DNA of 26,847 nt from positions 1 through 26,847 of IMG/VR virus record IMGVR_UViG_3300042328_000892; one strand, 5' to 3'. Positions 1 through 7,679 of the stretch are shown piece by piece; the stretch's first letter is position 1, and each line of letters begins with the position of its first letter. Made by a program: the position numbers and the translations under genes. Source of the DNA: a virus. The notes under the pieces are model-generated. The model was not told the DNA's origin. It did no database searches and was given only the letters and a program-made list of their open reading frames with translations.

Positions 1-407
1 CCCAGGACGATTTTGACGGTATCATATATTCTAGAAGTGCAACTGCTACTGGCATATCGTTTTTTGGTATAACTAATAAAATTTCATATACTTGGAACAA
101 TGCTGTTAATACCTATACCTGGGATAGTGGATTGACCATACCAGATTTGACATGGTGCATGATTGCAGTTTCCGTTACCAGCACCTCAGCAACAGCATAT
201 CTGTGTCAATCCAGTGGAATCACCTCTGCCACTAATACTGTGTCTCATACCAGCACTACCCTAGACGATATAAAAATTGGTCAAGATGATCTTGGTGGTA
301 GATTTTTCACTGGAAATATAGCCACAGCAATGATCTACGATCGTGCCTTGTCAGCTGGTGAAATCACGCAAAACTTTAACGCCTTACGTGGAAGGTACGG
401 ATTATAA
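1..407 (+). CDS. C-terminal part of a LamG/concanavalin-A-like structural protein (5' end outside window)
   Basis: The frame is open from base 3 to the TAA at 405-407, so this is the last ~134 residues of a longer protein. The end has the pattern of a LamG-type jelly-roll domain: a DDIKIGQD turn, GNIATAMIYDRALSAGEI, then a short NFNALRGRYGL tail. In phages such domains usually end large tail or fibre proteins and bind carbohydrate. It lies directly upstream of a repetitive tail-fibre gene, which fits a tail or receptor-binding module. The fold is recognised from motif pattern only; what precedes it cannot be seen. Confidence 0.75.
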   Translation, partial: QDDFDGIIYSRSATATGISFFGITNKISYTWNNAVNTYTWDSGLTIPDLTWCMIAVSVTSTSATAYLCQSSGITSATNTVSHTSTTLDDIKIGQDDLGGRFFTGNIATAMIYDRALSAGEITQNFNALRGRYGL

Positions 408-419
408 TACAGTAAAACT

Positions 420-427
420 AATAAATA
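420..427 (+). promoter_or_regulatory. Late-type promoter box AATAAATA before the tail-fibre gene
   Basis: AATAAATAC matches the T4 late consensus TATAAATA at 7 of 8 positions. It sits in the 40-base gap before the tail-fibre ATG at 448. A start six bases after the box would give a leader of about 15 bases. The leader has only a weak purine stretch (cagagaac) as ribosome binding site. Confidence 0.55.
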
Positions 428-447
428 CACAATAACAGAGAACAAAT

Positions 448-3400
448 ATGATTTTAAGCAACGTTAACATTGGTACAGGCCCATCAGCAGGTGATGGTGA
501 TCCGTTACGCACCGCATTTATAGCTATCAATAATAATTTCCAAATAGTTAAAAATAACGTAAATGCCTTGACAAATTCGGTAAATTCAGTAGCTGGACGT
601 ACTGGTAATGTTATTTTAACAGTTAACGATATAGTTGGATTAAGCAGTACCTACACTAGCCAAGCAAATACCACTGCAGCCAATGTTGGTATGAAGGGCT
701 ACGTTGATGCAAAAATCACAGCAAATATCGCACTACTAGTAAATCTAGCACCAACCTCGCTAGATACGATCCGTGAGCTAGCAGATGCCATTGGTGATGA
801 TCCTAACTTTGCTGTGAACGTTGCCCTAAGTGTTAGTTCAGCTAATACTAAAATGCGTGGTTATGTTGACGGGCAGATAACTGCGGCTAATGCAGGGGTA
901 ACCGCAGCTAATCTAGGCATGCGAGGTTATGTTGATCTAGCCAATACCATACAATCAGCTCAAGTAGGAGCAGCCAATCTGGCTATTATTGCAGCCAATC
1001 TAGGTATGAAAGGATATGTTGACAGCGTTGCCAGCCAATCAATCTACGGAAATGTTAATGTCCAAGCCTATACTGAAACCATGGGATTCTCTAATTTCAG
1101 TAATGTCAATGTCGCGGCCTATGTGACCACCGCAAATTCAGCTATAGTAGGTTACGTCGATCAAGCCAATACCATACAATCACAACAGATCGCATCTGCT
1201 AATATAGGCATCATAGGTTACGTCGATCAAGCCAATACTATACAATCAGCACAGGTCAATGCGGCCAATTTAGCTATTGTTGCAGCTAATTTAGGTATGA
1301 AGGGATATGTAGATAGTGTAGCCAGTCAAAGCATATATGGCAATGCCAATGTTGCTTCTTATCTACATGCAAATGACTACAGTCCATATAGTAATGTCAA
1401 TGTTGCTGTATTCACAAATCTCAGCACCTATGCCTATAGTGCTAACGTTACTGCGGCCAATCTTGGCATGAAGGGATATGTTGATAGTGTAGCTAGCCAA
1501 AGCATATATGGCAACGGCAATGTTAAATCATACCTAACACAGTTCGATGGCAATATCGTACCAAGTGCTAATGTAACCTTTAGCTTGGGTAATGTAACTA
1601 ATCGATGGAAGGATCTGTACCTCAGCGGTAATACTATATTCTTAGGTGATTCTACTATCACTACAGAAGGTGGTAGATTAGTTACCACAGGTGCGGCAAT
1701 CAGCCCACCAACTGGTGCTGTGGGTTTTGCTAATGTGCAACTTGAAGCACCTACAGATTTTGCCCAGATACGCAGTTATTATGTAGATAATAACTTTGGA
1801 TATACTGCAAACTTAAAAAATTATGCGTCAGCTCCTATAGTATGGGATGAACTAAGAAGTGCTAAATTTTATGAAAATAGTCTCATAATTGGAGGCGCTA
1901 CACCAGATTTTTCAGCATTAGATACGTCAGGCGGTAGATTCGCCAATGCTGTTGCAACTATAGATGCTACTGGTAATATTGCCAGCTTGACTATCACAGA
2001 TGGTGGCGTGGGCTATGATTCCTACTATCCATACTATGCAACAGATCCTACCGGTTATGACAGTAACTACATTGGGAGATCTTTCACAGGCGCTCCAACA
2101 GGGAAGAGCTATAGACGTATCAGCCTAATCCCAACAACAGCCAGTGATGTTGGTAATATCACCAGTATAGGTAGTTTTTCAAGATATGACGGATGCCCCA
2201 CAGTAGGATCCAATTCATATACATGGACAGGCAACACCGGAACTACGATTAGTTTCACTGTAGACTGGAGCAGCAATACCGTAACCAGTTACACATATAC
2301 TCCAGCACTGCCAGCATTGACATCAGCTAATGATTGGCAGAATTGGATATTGGACTATCAAAACACCAACGATTATGGTTGGTGGATAGGCAGTGGAGGC
2401 AGTCAGAGTCTTAGTGTGTCATCATCATCAGCAATATACGACTATCTATCCAGAGAGGCACTGCCAAATAGCCTAACTTATGATCTAAGCAATACCACTT
2501 GGTATCCCAATAATTTACTAGTCAACAATAGCGCAAGCACAGCTACGCTTTCATCTCAGACAATGTTTGTCTCATTTAATAGAACTGCTATAGGCTGGGC
2601 TAAGGTAGAAAATAGTTATGGTAATCCAGTCTACTGGTTACGTGGATTAACTGCTGACAGCGGTATAAGCACTGGTGGTGACATGACCGTAGCAGGTGAT
2701 CTCAGAGTCACTGGCGATTTATACGTCAGCCCAGACAGCATATACTTGGGCGATTTACAATTAAGTTCCAGTAGCGGCAATTTAGTAGTACATGGCAATG
2801 TCACAGCTAATAATGTCACAACTACAGGCAATATATCAGCTACTTACTTCCTAGGTAATGGTGCGCTATTAACTGGTATTACAGTAGGTGGTGGCAGTTA
2901 TAGTAATGTCCAAGTAGCCACATACTTACCAACATACTCGGGTAACATCGCCAACGTCAGGCTTGGTACATCAGGAGTCTTAACGTTTGCTGATGGCACT
3001 ACGCAAACCACAGCAGCCTCAAGTGGAGGTGGCAGTTACGGTAATGCTAACGTTACTGCTTATACAGTGTCAATGGGCTTTACTAATTACAGCAATGTCA
3101 ACGTCAAAGCCTACTCTGAGTCTATGGGATATCAAAACTATGGTAACGTCAACGTTGCGGCATTGATAACTACAAATGGATTAACAAACTACAGCAATGT
3201 TAATGTCATAGCTTATCTAGCAGGTAATGTTTCAGCAGGCAACGTTTTTGCCAGTGGAACCAGTGGTAAACTTGGTTATACTAACGGTGGATTCGTCCAA
3301 CAGATCACAGCAAACAGCAATGGTGTTTCATTGAACACCGTCACTGGTAATATCCAATTAATGGGTATAAATCTTGGAGTAAACGGCATACACACAGTGT

Positions 3401-3600
3401 CATTTACTAATAACAAACTAGAAGAAACTAACATGATTCTAGTATCACATCACAGTGGCGGTGTGAGTAATTTTGCTGTAGGAGCATACTATGTCGCTCC
3501 CAGCACTGCTATTATTTGGATCCGTAACATAACAGGAGCAGACACAAGCACAGTCACTCCAATGCTGAAATTTGCTCTGATCAAAGCACCAGGCAGTTAA
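448..3600 (+). CDS. Large repetitive tail-fibre protein
   Basis: A 1050-residue protein rich in Asn, Ser, Val and Ala, without a signal peptide. Residues 80-350 carry eight GYVD units (Gly at 84, 138, 160, 189, 235, 257, 285, 343), mostly as AANLGMKGYVD, three of them followed by SVASQSIYGN. Residues 99-121 (APTSLDTIRELADAIGDDP) match a block common in tail fibres of T4-like aquatic phages. Residues ~425-735 are non-repetitive and may be a globular insert. A GNISATYFLGNGALLTGI block near residue 800 and later YSNVNV units lead to a ~70-residue C-terminal domain. The repeats differ at synonymous sites, so they are kept at protein level. Likely a trimeric distal fibre involved in host recognition. 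No S74 chaperone domain is evident. Confidence 0.85.
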   Translation: MILSNVNIGTGPSAGDGDPLRTAFIAINNNFQIVKNNVNALTNSVNSVAGRTGNVILTVNDIVGLSSTYTSQANTTAANVGMKGYVDAKITANIALLVNLAPTSLDTIRELADAIGDDPNFAVNVALSVSSANTKMRGYVDGQITAANAGVTAANLGMRGYVDLANTIQSAQVGAANLAIIAANLGMKGYVDSVASQSIYGNVNVQAYTETMGFSNFSNVNVAAYVTTANSAIVGYVDQANTIQSQQIASANIGIIGYVDQANTIQSAQVNAANLAIVAANLGMKGYVDSVASQSIYGNANVASYLHANDYSPYSNVNVAVFTNLSTYAYSANVTAANLGMKGYVDSVASQSIYGNGNVKSYLTQFDGNIVPSANVTFSLGNVTNRWKDLYLSGNTIFLGDSTITTEGGRLVTTGAAISPPTGAVGFANVQLEAPTDFAQIRSYYVDNNFGYTANLKNYASAPIVWDELRSAKFYENSLIIGGATPDFSALDTSGGRFANAVATIDATGNIASLTITDGGVGYDSYYPYYATDPTGYDSNYIGRSFTGAPTGKSYRRISLIPTTASDVGNITSIGSFSRYDGCPTVGSNSYTWTGNTGTTISFTVDWSSNTVTSYTYTPALPALTSANDWQNWILDYQNTNDYGWWIGSGGSQSLSVSSSSAIYDYLSREALPNSLTYDLSNTTWYPNNLLVNNSASTATLSSQTMFVSFNRTAIGWAKVENSYGNPVYWLRGLTADSGISTGGDMTVAGDLRVTGDLYVSPDSIYLGDLQLSSSSGNLVVHGNVTANNVTTTGNISATYFLGNGALLTGITVGGGSYSNVQVATYLPTYSGNIANVRLGTSGVLTFADGTTQTTAASSGGGSYGNANVTAYTVSMGFTNYSNVNVKAYSESMGYQNYGNVNVAALITTNGLTNYSNVNVIAYLAGNVSAGNVFASGTSGKLGYTNGGFVQQITANSNGVSLNTVTGNIQLMGINLGVNGIHTVSFTNNKLEETNMILVSHHSGGVSNFAVGAYYVAPSTAIIWIRNITGADTSTVTPMLKFALIKAPGS

Positions 3601-3609
3601 TCAAATCCG

Positions 3610-3638
3610 TTGACCTAAACTGATATTCAGTATATAAT
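3610..3638 (+). promoter_or_regulatory. Sigma70-type promoter for the primase gene
   Basis: TTGACC (3610-3615), a 17-base spacer and a perfect TATAAT (3633-3638). This is the best sigma70-like promoter in the window and lies in the gap after the fibre gene. Transcription would start around 3645, at the ATG of the primase gene (3646), leaving no room for a ribosome binding site. It fits early or middle expression by unmodified host polymerase. Confidence 0.7.
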
Positions 3639-3645
3639 ATAATAT

Positions 3646-4644
3646 ATGCTGAATATCATCTCTGATTTCATTAAAAGTATCTTACCCGCAAAGCGCAAAA
3701 TAACTCCCAGTGGTTGGCAATCTTTTAACGCACCCTGCTGCCCACATAATGGTGAAAGTGCAGATACCCGTGGTCGTGGTGGACTAACAGCCAATCCAGA
3801 TGGTAGCGTGTCTTTCCATTGTTTCAACTGCAATTTCAAAGCCAGCTATCAACCTGGACGTCATCTAACATTCAAATTCCGTAAACTACTAAAATGGTTA
3901 GGTGCAGACGACACTGACATCAAACGCTTAGTTATCGAAGCCATCCGCGTCCGTGAATTAGTCGCACCAGAAGAGGTAAAGGCAGAAGCCGAAGAAGAAC
4001 GTATCGAATTCAAAGTCCGTGACCTACCAGATGATGCAGAGAATTTGGTCACACTAGATTATGTCCACCCAGCATTGGAATATTGCGTGGCACGCAAAAT
4101 TGACCTAGACAAATATCAGTTTTACGCAACTCGTCAAGCGCAATATAATCTACACAAGAGAATCATCATACCGTTCGTTTGGCAAGGTCGTACTATTGGT
4201 TATACTGCCAGAGCTATCGAAGAAAACGTCAAACCAAAATATCACAGCAACTACGAACCAAACTTTGTGTTTAATATCAACAATCAACTAGCAGACAGCA
4301 AGTTCGTCATAGTCTGTGAAGGACCATTTGATGCTATGAGCGTAGATGGTGTAGCGGTATTAAATAATGAATGTAATGAAACACAAGCAGACATTATAGA
4401 ATCATTGGGCAGAGAAGTCATAGTGGTAGCAGATCGAGACAAGGCCGGCGCTAAGATGATCAATAATGCTATTGAATACGGATGGACAGTTAGCTTTCCT
4501 GTGTGGCTAGAAACTTGTAAAGACGTAAATGAAGCTGTGGTTAAATATGGTCGGCTGTTTGTGATGAAAACTATATTAGATGCTAAACAGACGAGTAAAC
4601 TCAAGATTGAACTTATGCGGAAAAAATTATATGCTAATACCTAA
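3646..4644 (+). CDS. DNA primase (zinc ribbon plus TOPRIM, T4 gp61-like role)
   Basis: A 332-residue primase that makes RNA primers for lagging-strand synthesis. N-terminal zinc-ribbon ligands are visible as CCPH (31-34) and C59-F-N-C62. The TOPRIM core shows VIVCEGPFDAMS (catalytic Glu225, Asp229) and VADRDKAG (Asp263, Asp265). The length matches phage T4-type primases, which lack a fused helicase. The partner helicase gene lies 1.5 kb downstream, separated by an AT-rich cassette that appears inserted. The ATG at 3646 coincides with the predicted transcript start, so the mRNA would be leaderless. If it is not, the start would have to lie further into the protein, before the zinc ribbon; I see no better candidate. 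Confidence 0.9.
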   Translation: MLNIISDFIKSILPAKRKITPSGWQSFNAPCCPHNGESADTRGRGGLTANPDGSVSFHCFNCNFKASYQPGRHLTFKFRKLLKWLGADDTDIKRLVIEAIRVRELVAPEEVKAEAEEERIEFKVRDLPDDAENLVTLDYVHPALEYCVARKIDLDKYQFYATRQAQYNLHKRIIIPFVWQGRTIGYTARAIEENVKPKYHSNYEPNFVFNINNQLADSKFVIVCEGPFDAMSVDGVAVLNNECNETQADIIESLGREVIVVADRDKAGAKMINNAIEYGWTVSFPVWLETCKDVNEAVVKYGRLFVMKTILDAKQTSKLKIELMRKKLYANT

Positions 4645-5332
4645 TAATAATTTAGTGGCAATAGCTTACAAGACAGGATATTGTGGTTCATTGACCTACA
4701 CTCTCTTTGCACTGAGCCCTGAAGTTCAACAATATTGCCCAATTGATAAGTTAACTTTCGATGATTCAACTGCACATGAATACGAGGAATTTTGGTTTAA
4801 TAAATTACACAGTTATAGTGATAGTTTAGACGTTTCTGAGGAAGAATGGGAATCATGTATGACCGATGAAGCCCGTGAAGCTTTAAAAAATAAAGAATTA
4901 ATTTTATTCCGTTGTCATCCAAATACTATTTTAAAATTATCTTTTATCAAAAATTTAAAAGTTCTTTATGTGACTCATTGTAATAGATATATTCCTGAAA
5001 GATGGGCATATGAAAAAGTATATAAACATAGTGATTCATTTTATCAAGATAGTCTTCAAAAACTTTATAATAGTTCTAAAAATTTTGTTTTAAATGACAT
5101 AATAAAAAGGAACATATTAATAAGGAATTTAAATCATAATGTTGAATCATACGAAAATTTACATAAAATTTTAAGTGATAGAATATATCAAATTAAAATT
5201 AATAGAATATTAAATTACGAATATGAAGAATATTTAGATGCTTGTAAATTTTTAGAAATTTCTGGTATTCCAGAATCACAATTCTTACAAATTATTGAAA
5301 CATACAATAGCAAACAATGGAAACGATTCTAA
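4631..5332 (+). CDS. Sulfotransferase-like P-loop protein
   Basis: A 233-residue protein read from ATG 4631, which overlaps the primase stop by 14 bases; an ATG at 4580 would overlap far more and lacks a ribosome site. The N terminus, YKTGYCGSLTYTLFALS at residues ~13-29, resembles the 5'-phosphosulfate-binding loop of sulfotransferases, where a K-T-G-x-x-G-S loop follows the first strand. The C-terminal part (EYEEYLDACKFLEI near residue 200) resembles the helical end of phage and bacterial sulfotransferase-like proteins. The family call rests on pattern, not on an alignment. The gene is strikingly AT-rich (8 G/C in 60 bases at 5161-5220). It starts a three-gene overlapping cassette with an ACP-like and an SGNH-like gene, which suggests modification of a surface glycan or small molecule. 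Confidence 0.6.
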   Translation: MLIPNNNLVAIAYKTGYCGSLTYTLFALSPEVQQYCPIDKLTFDDSTAHEYEEFWFNKLHSYSDSLDVSEEEWESCMTDEAREALKNKELILFRCHPNTILKLSFIKNLKVLYVTHCNRYIPERWAYEKVYKHSDSFYQDSLQKLYNSSKNFVLNDIIKRNILIRNLNHNVESYENLHKILSDRIYQIKINRILNYEYEEYLDACKFLEISGIPESQFLQIIETYNSKQWKRF

Positions 5333-5520
5333 TCAACTGGCTTAAAGATTATTCTACAATATCGGATATAACGATAGAAACGAAATTCATTGATCTAAAT
5401 TTTGATTTATTTGATCAAGCTATGACTGTAGATTTTATAAAAGAAACATTTAATAAAAATATAAATCAGAGAGAAAAATGGTATATAACAGTTGGAGAAC
5501 TAATTAATGATATTTCCTGA
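5317..5520 (+). CDS. Acyl-carrier-protein-like protein lacking the attachment serine
   Basis: A 67-residue acidic helical protein whose pattern follows acyl carrier proteins: ETKFIDLNFDLFDQAMTVDF aligns with the helix-II region TKLxDLGxDSLDxVEL, and YITVGELINDI with the C-terminal ITTVGDLIDYI. Asp30 of the DSL motif is present, but the phosphopantetheine-attachment Ser is replaced by Leu31 (DSLD becomes DLFD). A classical carrier role is therefore unlikely unless another residue is used. It overlaps the upstream gene by 16 bases and the downstream SGNH-like gene by 14, so the three are probably translated together. It could be a scaffold or allosteric partner of the neighbouring enzymes. Alternative: an unrelated small helical protein that resembles ACP by chance. 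Confidence 0.6.
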   Translation: METILINWLKDYSTISDITIETKFIDLNFDLFDQAMTVDFIKETFNKNINQREKWYITVGELINDIS

Positions 5521-6151
5521 TGCTCCGATACATATGAAAGATTTAGCGGGACAAACTGTAGATAAGTTTGGGTATGATAATATTAGTAAAGTTAGATATA
5601 AATTTAATAATCTTGGATATAGATCAGATATAGAATTTGTGCCAACTAATGATGCAATCATATTGTTAGGAAATACTTTAACATTTGGGCTAGGATTGCC
5701 AATTGAAAAAACATTTGCTGGTATAATCGATAATACAGTTAGCAATTCAGTTTATAACTTTGCTTGGGGATGTTATGGTCATACAAATTATGAACAATTA
5801 CAACTACTTAAGAGCATACTTAAAGTAACTTGTCCAAAATTTATCATATTACAAATTAATAATCTGAACAGAATAAGAAATCCTGATAATTCTGTAAGTT
5901 TCAATAATCCTATAGATCAAATTGAAAAAGAATATAAAAAATTCCGATCAGAACTCAATATAGTATTAAACAATGTGCCACATCATTTATTATATTGGGA
6001 TGAAGAAACTTATCAGTTTGACTTCAGTGATTGTTTAATTTATAATAAGTATCATATCGACAATAACGTTATTAAGTCCCCATCGGAAATGTCTCTTTTT
6101 GGTGTTAAAACTCACAAACTAATAGCAACTAAACTACTACAAAACATATGA
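5507..6151 (+). CDS. SGNH/GDSL-hydrolase-like protein with altered nucleophile block
   Basis: A 214-residue protein with the layout of SGNH-fold hydrolases. NNLGYRSDIEF (35-44) precedes a strand and LLGNTLTFGLGLP (53-65), equivalent to block I GDSxTxG; NFAWGCYGHTNYEQL (84-98) fits block II; LQIN (115-118) fits block III. The catalytic Ser of GDS is Thr57 and the Asp is Asn56, and I do not find a clear DxxH near the C terminus, so hydrolase activity is doubtful. The gene is AT-rich and overlaps the ACP-like gene upstream and the helicase start downstream (ATGA). Related proteins act on acyl groups of glycans or lipids; here the job is unknown. Confidence 0.65.
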   Translation: MIFPDAPIHMKDLAGQTVDKFGYDNISKVRYKFNNLGYRSDIEFVPTNDAIILLGNTLTFGLGLPIEKTFAGIIDNTVSNSVYNFAWGCYGHTNYEQLQLLKSILKVTCPKFIILQINNLNRIRNPDNSVSFNNPIDQIEKEYKKFRSELNIVLNNVPHHLLYWDEETYQFDFSDCLIYNKYHIDNNVIKSPSEMSLFGVKTHKLIATKLLQNI

Positions 6152-7539
6152 CAAAAGAATATAGCCCAGAACTACAGAAACTATTTTTAGAAATGATGCT
6201 ACAGGATGCACAGAGTTATGTGCGTGTCCAAAATATCTATAATGCAGAAAACTTTGATCGTAGTCTACGTGAAGTAGCTAAGTTTATCAAAACCCATACT
6301 GATGATCATAAAGCCATGCCCACACACGAACAGGTCAAAGCAGTCACAGGGGTTGATCTTAAACATGTGCCGGACCTAACAGAAGATCACTACAGTTGGT
6401 TTATGGCAGAATTTGAGGGCTTTACTAGACGTAATGAACTTGAACGTGCAATCCTTAAATCAGCAGACTTGTTGGAAAAAGGTGATTATGATCCTGTAGA
6501 AAAATTAATCAAAGATGCGGTACAGATCAGTTTGACTAAAGATATGGGCACAGACTATTTCTTAGATCCACGTGCTAGGCTATTAGCAATTAAAAGCAAT
6601 AATGGACAGGTAAGTACTGGTTGGCCAACTCTTGATAAAAGATTATTTGGTGGTATGAACCGCGGAGAACTTAATATCTTTGCTGGCGGATCTGGCAGTG
6701 GCAAATCATTATTCATGCAGAATATCGCTATCAATTGGTGTACACAAGGGCTTAACGGTGTGTTCTTAACATTAGAACTTAGTGAAGGCTTGTGTGCTAT
6801 GCGTATGGACAGTATGGTAGCCAACTGTAGCACTAAAGAAGTGTTCAAAGATCTCGACACAGTCGAAATGAAAGTTAAGATGGTAGGTAAGAAGTCAGGT
6901 GCACTGCGTATCAAATATATGCCAGCTCAATCAAACGTAAATCAAATTAGATCATACTTAAAAGAACTACAAGTACAAACAGGCTTACGAGTAGACTTTA
7001 TCATGGTAGACTATTTAGATTTAGTCATGCCAGTGAGTGCTAAAGTCAGTCCAAATGATTTGTTTGTCAAAGACAAATATGTATCAGAAGAATTGCGTAA
7101 TCTAGCACGTGAACTTAACATTTTAATGATCACAGCGTCACAGTTGAATCGTGGTGCAGTAGAAGAGATTGAGTTTGATCATAGTCACATCGCAGGTGGA
7201 TTGAGTAAGATTAATACAGCAGATAACGTGTTTGGTATCTTTACCAGCCGTGCTATGCGTGAGCGTGGTCGTTATCAACTACAACTTATGAAGACACGTA
7301 GCAGTAGTGGTGTAGGTATGAAAGTGGACTTAGAGTTTGATCTAGAAACACTAAGAATTACTGATCCAGGTGAAGAAGCACAAGAAAGTGGCCTACGTGG
7401 AGTCGGAGCCACTAATATCATGAGTCAGATCAAAACAAATTCAACAGTATCACCCGGCGAAGAACCTAAGATACAAGCGGGTGTAGACAGTAGTAAACTT
7501 AAAAGTATGTTAGCTGGCCTTAAAAACACTTCAGAATGA
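6148..7539 (+). CDS. Replicative DNA helicase, DnaB/T4 gp41-type
   Basis: A 463-residue RecA-fold helicase that unwinds the fork and works with the primase. The Walker A motif FAGGSGSGKSLFMQ is at 178-190, Walker B VDFIMVDYLDLV at 282-293, and the sensor-like SQLNRGAVE follows about 50 residues later. The N-terminal ~130 residues form the helical domain typical of DnaB/gp41. The ATG overlaps the stop of the SGNH-like gene (ATGA). Base composition returns here to that of the phage core, unlike the AT-rich cassette just upstream. In T4 the primase and helicase form the primosome; here the two genes flank the inserted cassette. Confidence 0.93.
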   Translation: MTKEYSPELQKLFLEMMLQDAQSYVRVQNIYNAENFDRSLREVAKFIKTHTDDHKAMPTHEQVKAVTGVDLKHVPDLTEDHYSWFMAEFEGFTRRNELERAILKSADLLEKGDYDPVEKLIKDAVQISLTKDMGTDYFLDPRARLLAIKSNNGQVSTGWPTLDKRLFGGMNRGELNIFAGGSGSGKSLFMQNIAINWCTQGLNGVFLTLELSEGLCAMRMDSMVANCSTKEVFKDLDTVEMKVKMVGKKSGALRIKYMPAQSNVNQIRSYLKELQVQTGLRVDFIMVDYLDLVMPVSAKVSPNDLFVKDKYVSEELRNLARELNILMITASQLNRGAVEEIEFDHSHIAGGLSKINTADNVFGIFTSRAMRERGRYQLQLMKTRSSSGVGMKVDLEFDLETLRITDPGEEAQESGLRGVGATNIMSQIKTNSTVSPGEEPKIQAGVDSSKLKSMLAGLKNTSE

Positions 7540-7679
7540 TTTATACATTTGGCGACGGATTTACCGCCGGACTGTTATGTGATTTGTTAAATACTTTCTT
7601 TAATCAATTCGTAAAATTCTGGCAGGTAATCTTTGATCGAAATATTTTTCAATTGATCTTGATGTTGTATTTCTGTTAA
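7536..7679 (+). pseudogene. Remnant 5' end of an SGNH-like gene, coupled to helicase stop
   Basis: An ATG overlaps the helicase stop (ATGA at 7536-7539) and opens MIYTFGDGFTAG, which looks like the first strand and GDS block of an SGNH-fold protein. After about 12-14 residues the reading runs antisense into the 3' end of the reverse radical SAM gene and stops at 7677-7679 (47 residues in all). The most economical reading is a gene whose body was removed or displaced when the reverse-strand gene arrived. A tiny functional leader peptide is possible but less likely. This stretch is too short to be a complete enzyme. Confidence 0.5.

Noticed and set aside
3300-3600. Possible self-cleaving S74 chaperone domain at the end of the tail fibre
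   Set aside because: No S74 motif pattern is visible; the end is a short beta domain instead.
7549-7574. GC-rich partial hairpin after the helicase gene
   Set aside because: Interrupted stem without a T-run; better explained as the remnant coding sequence of an SGNH-like gene start.
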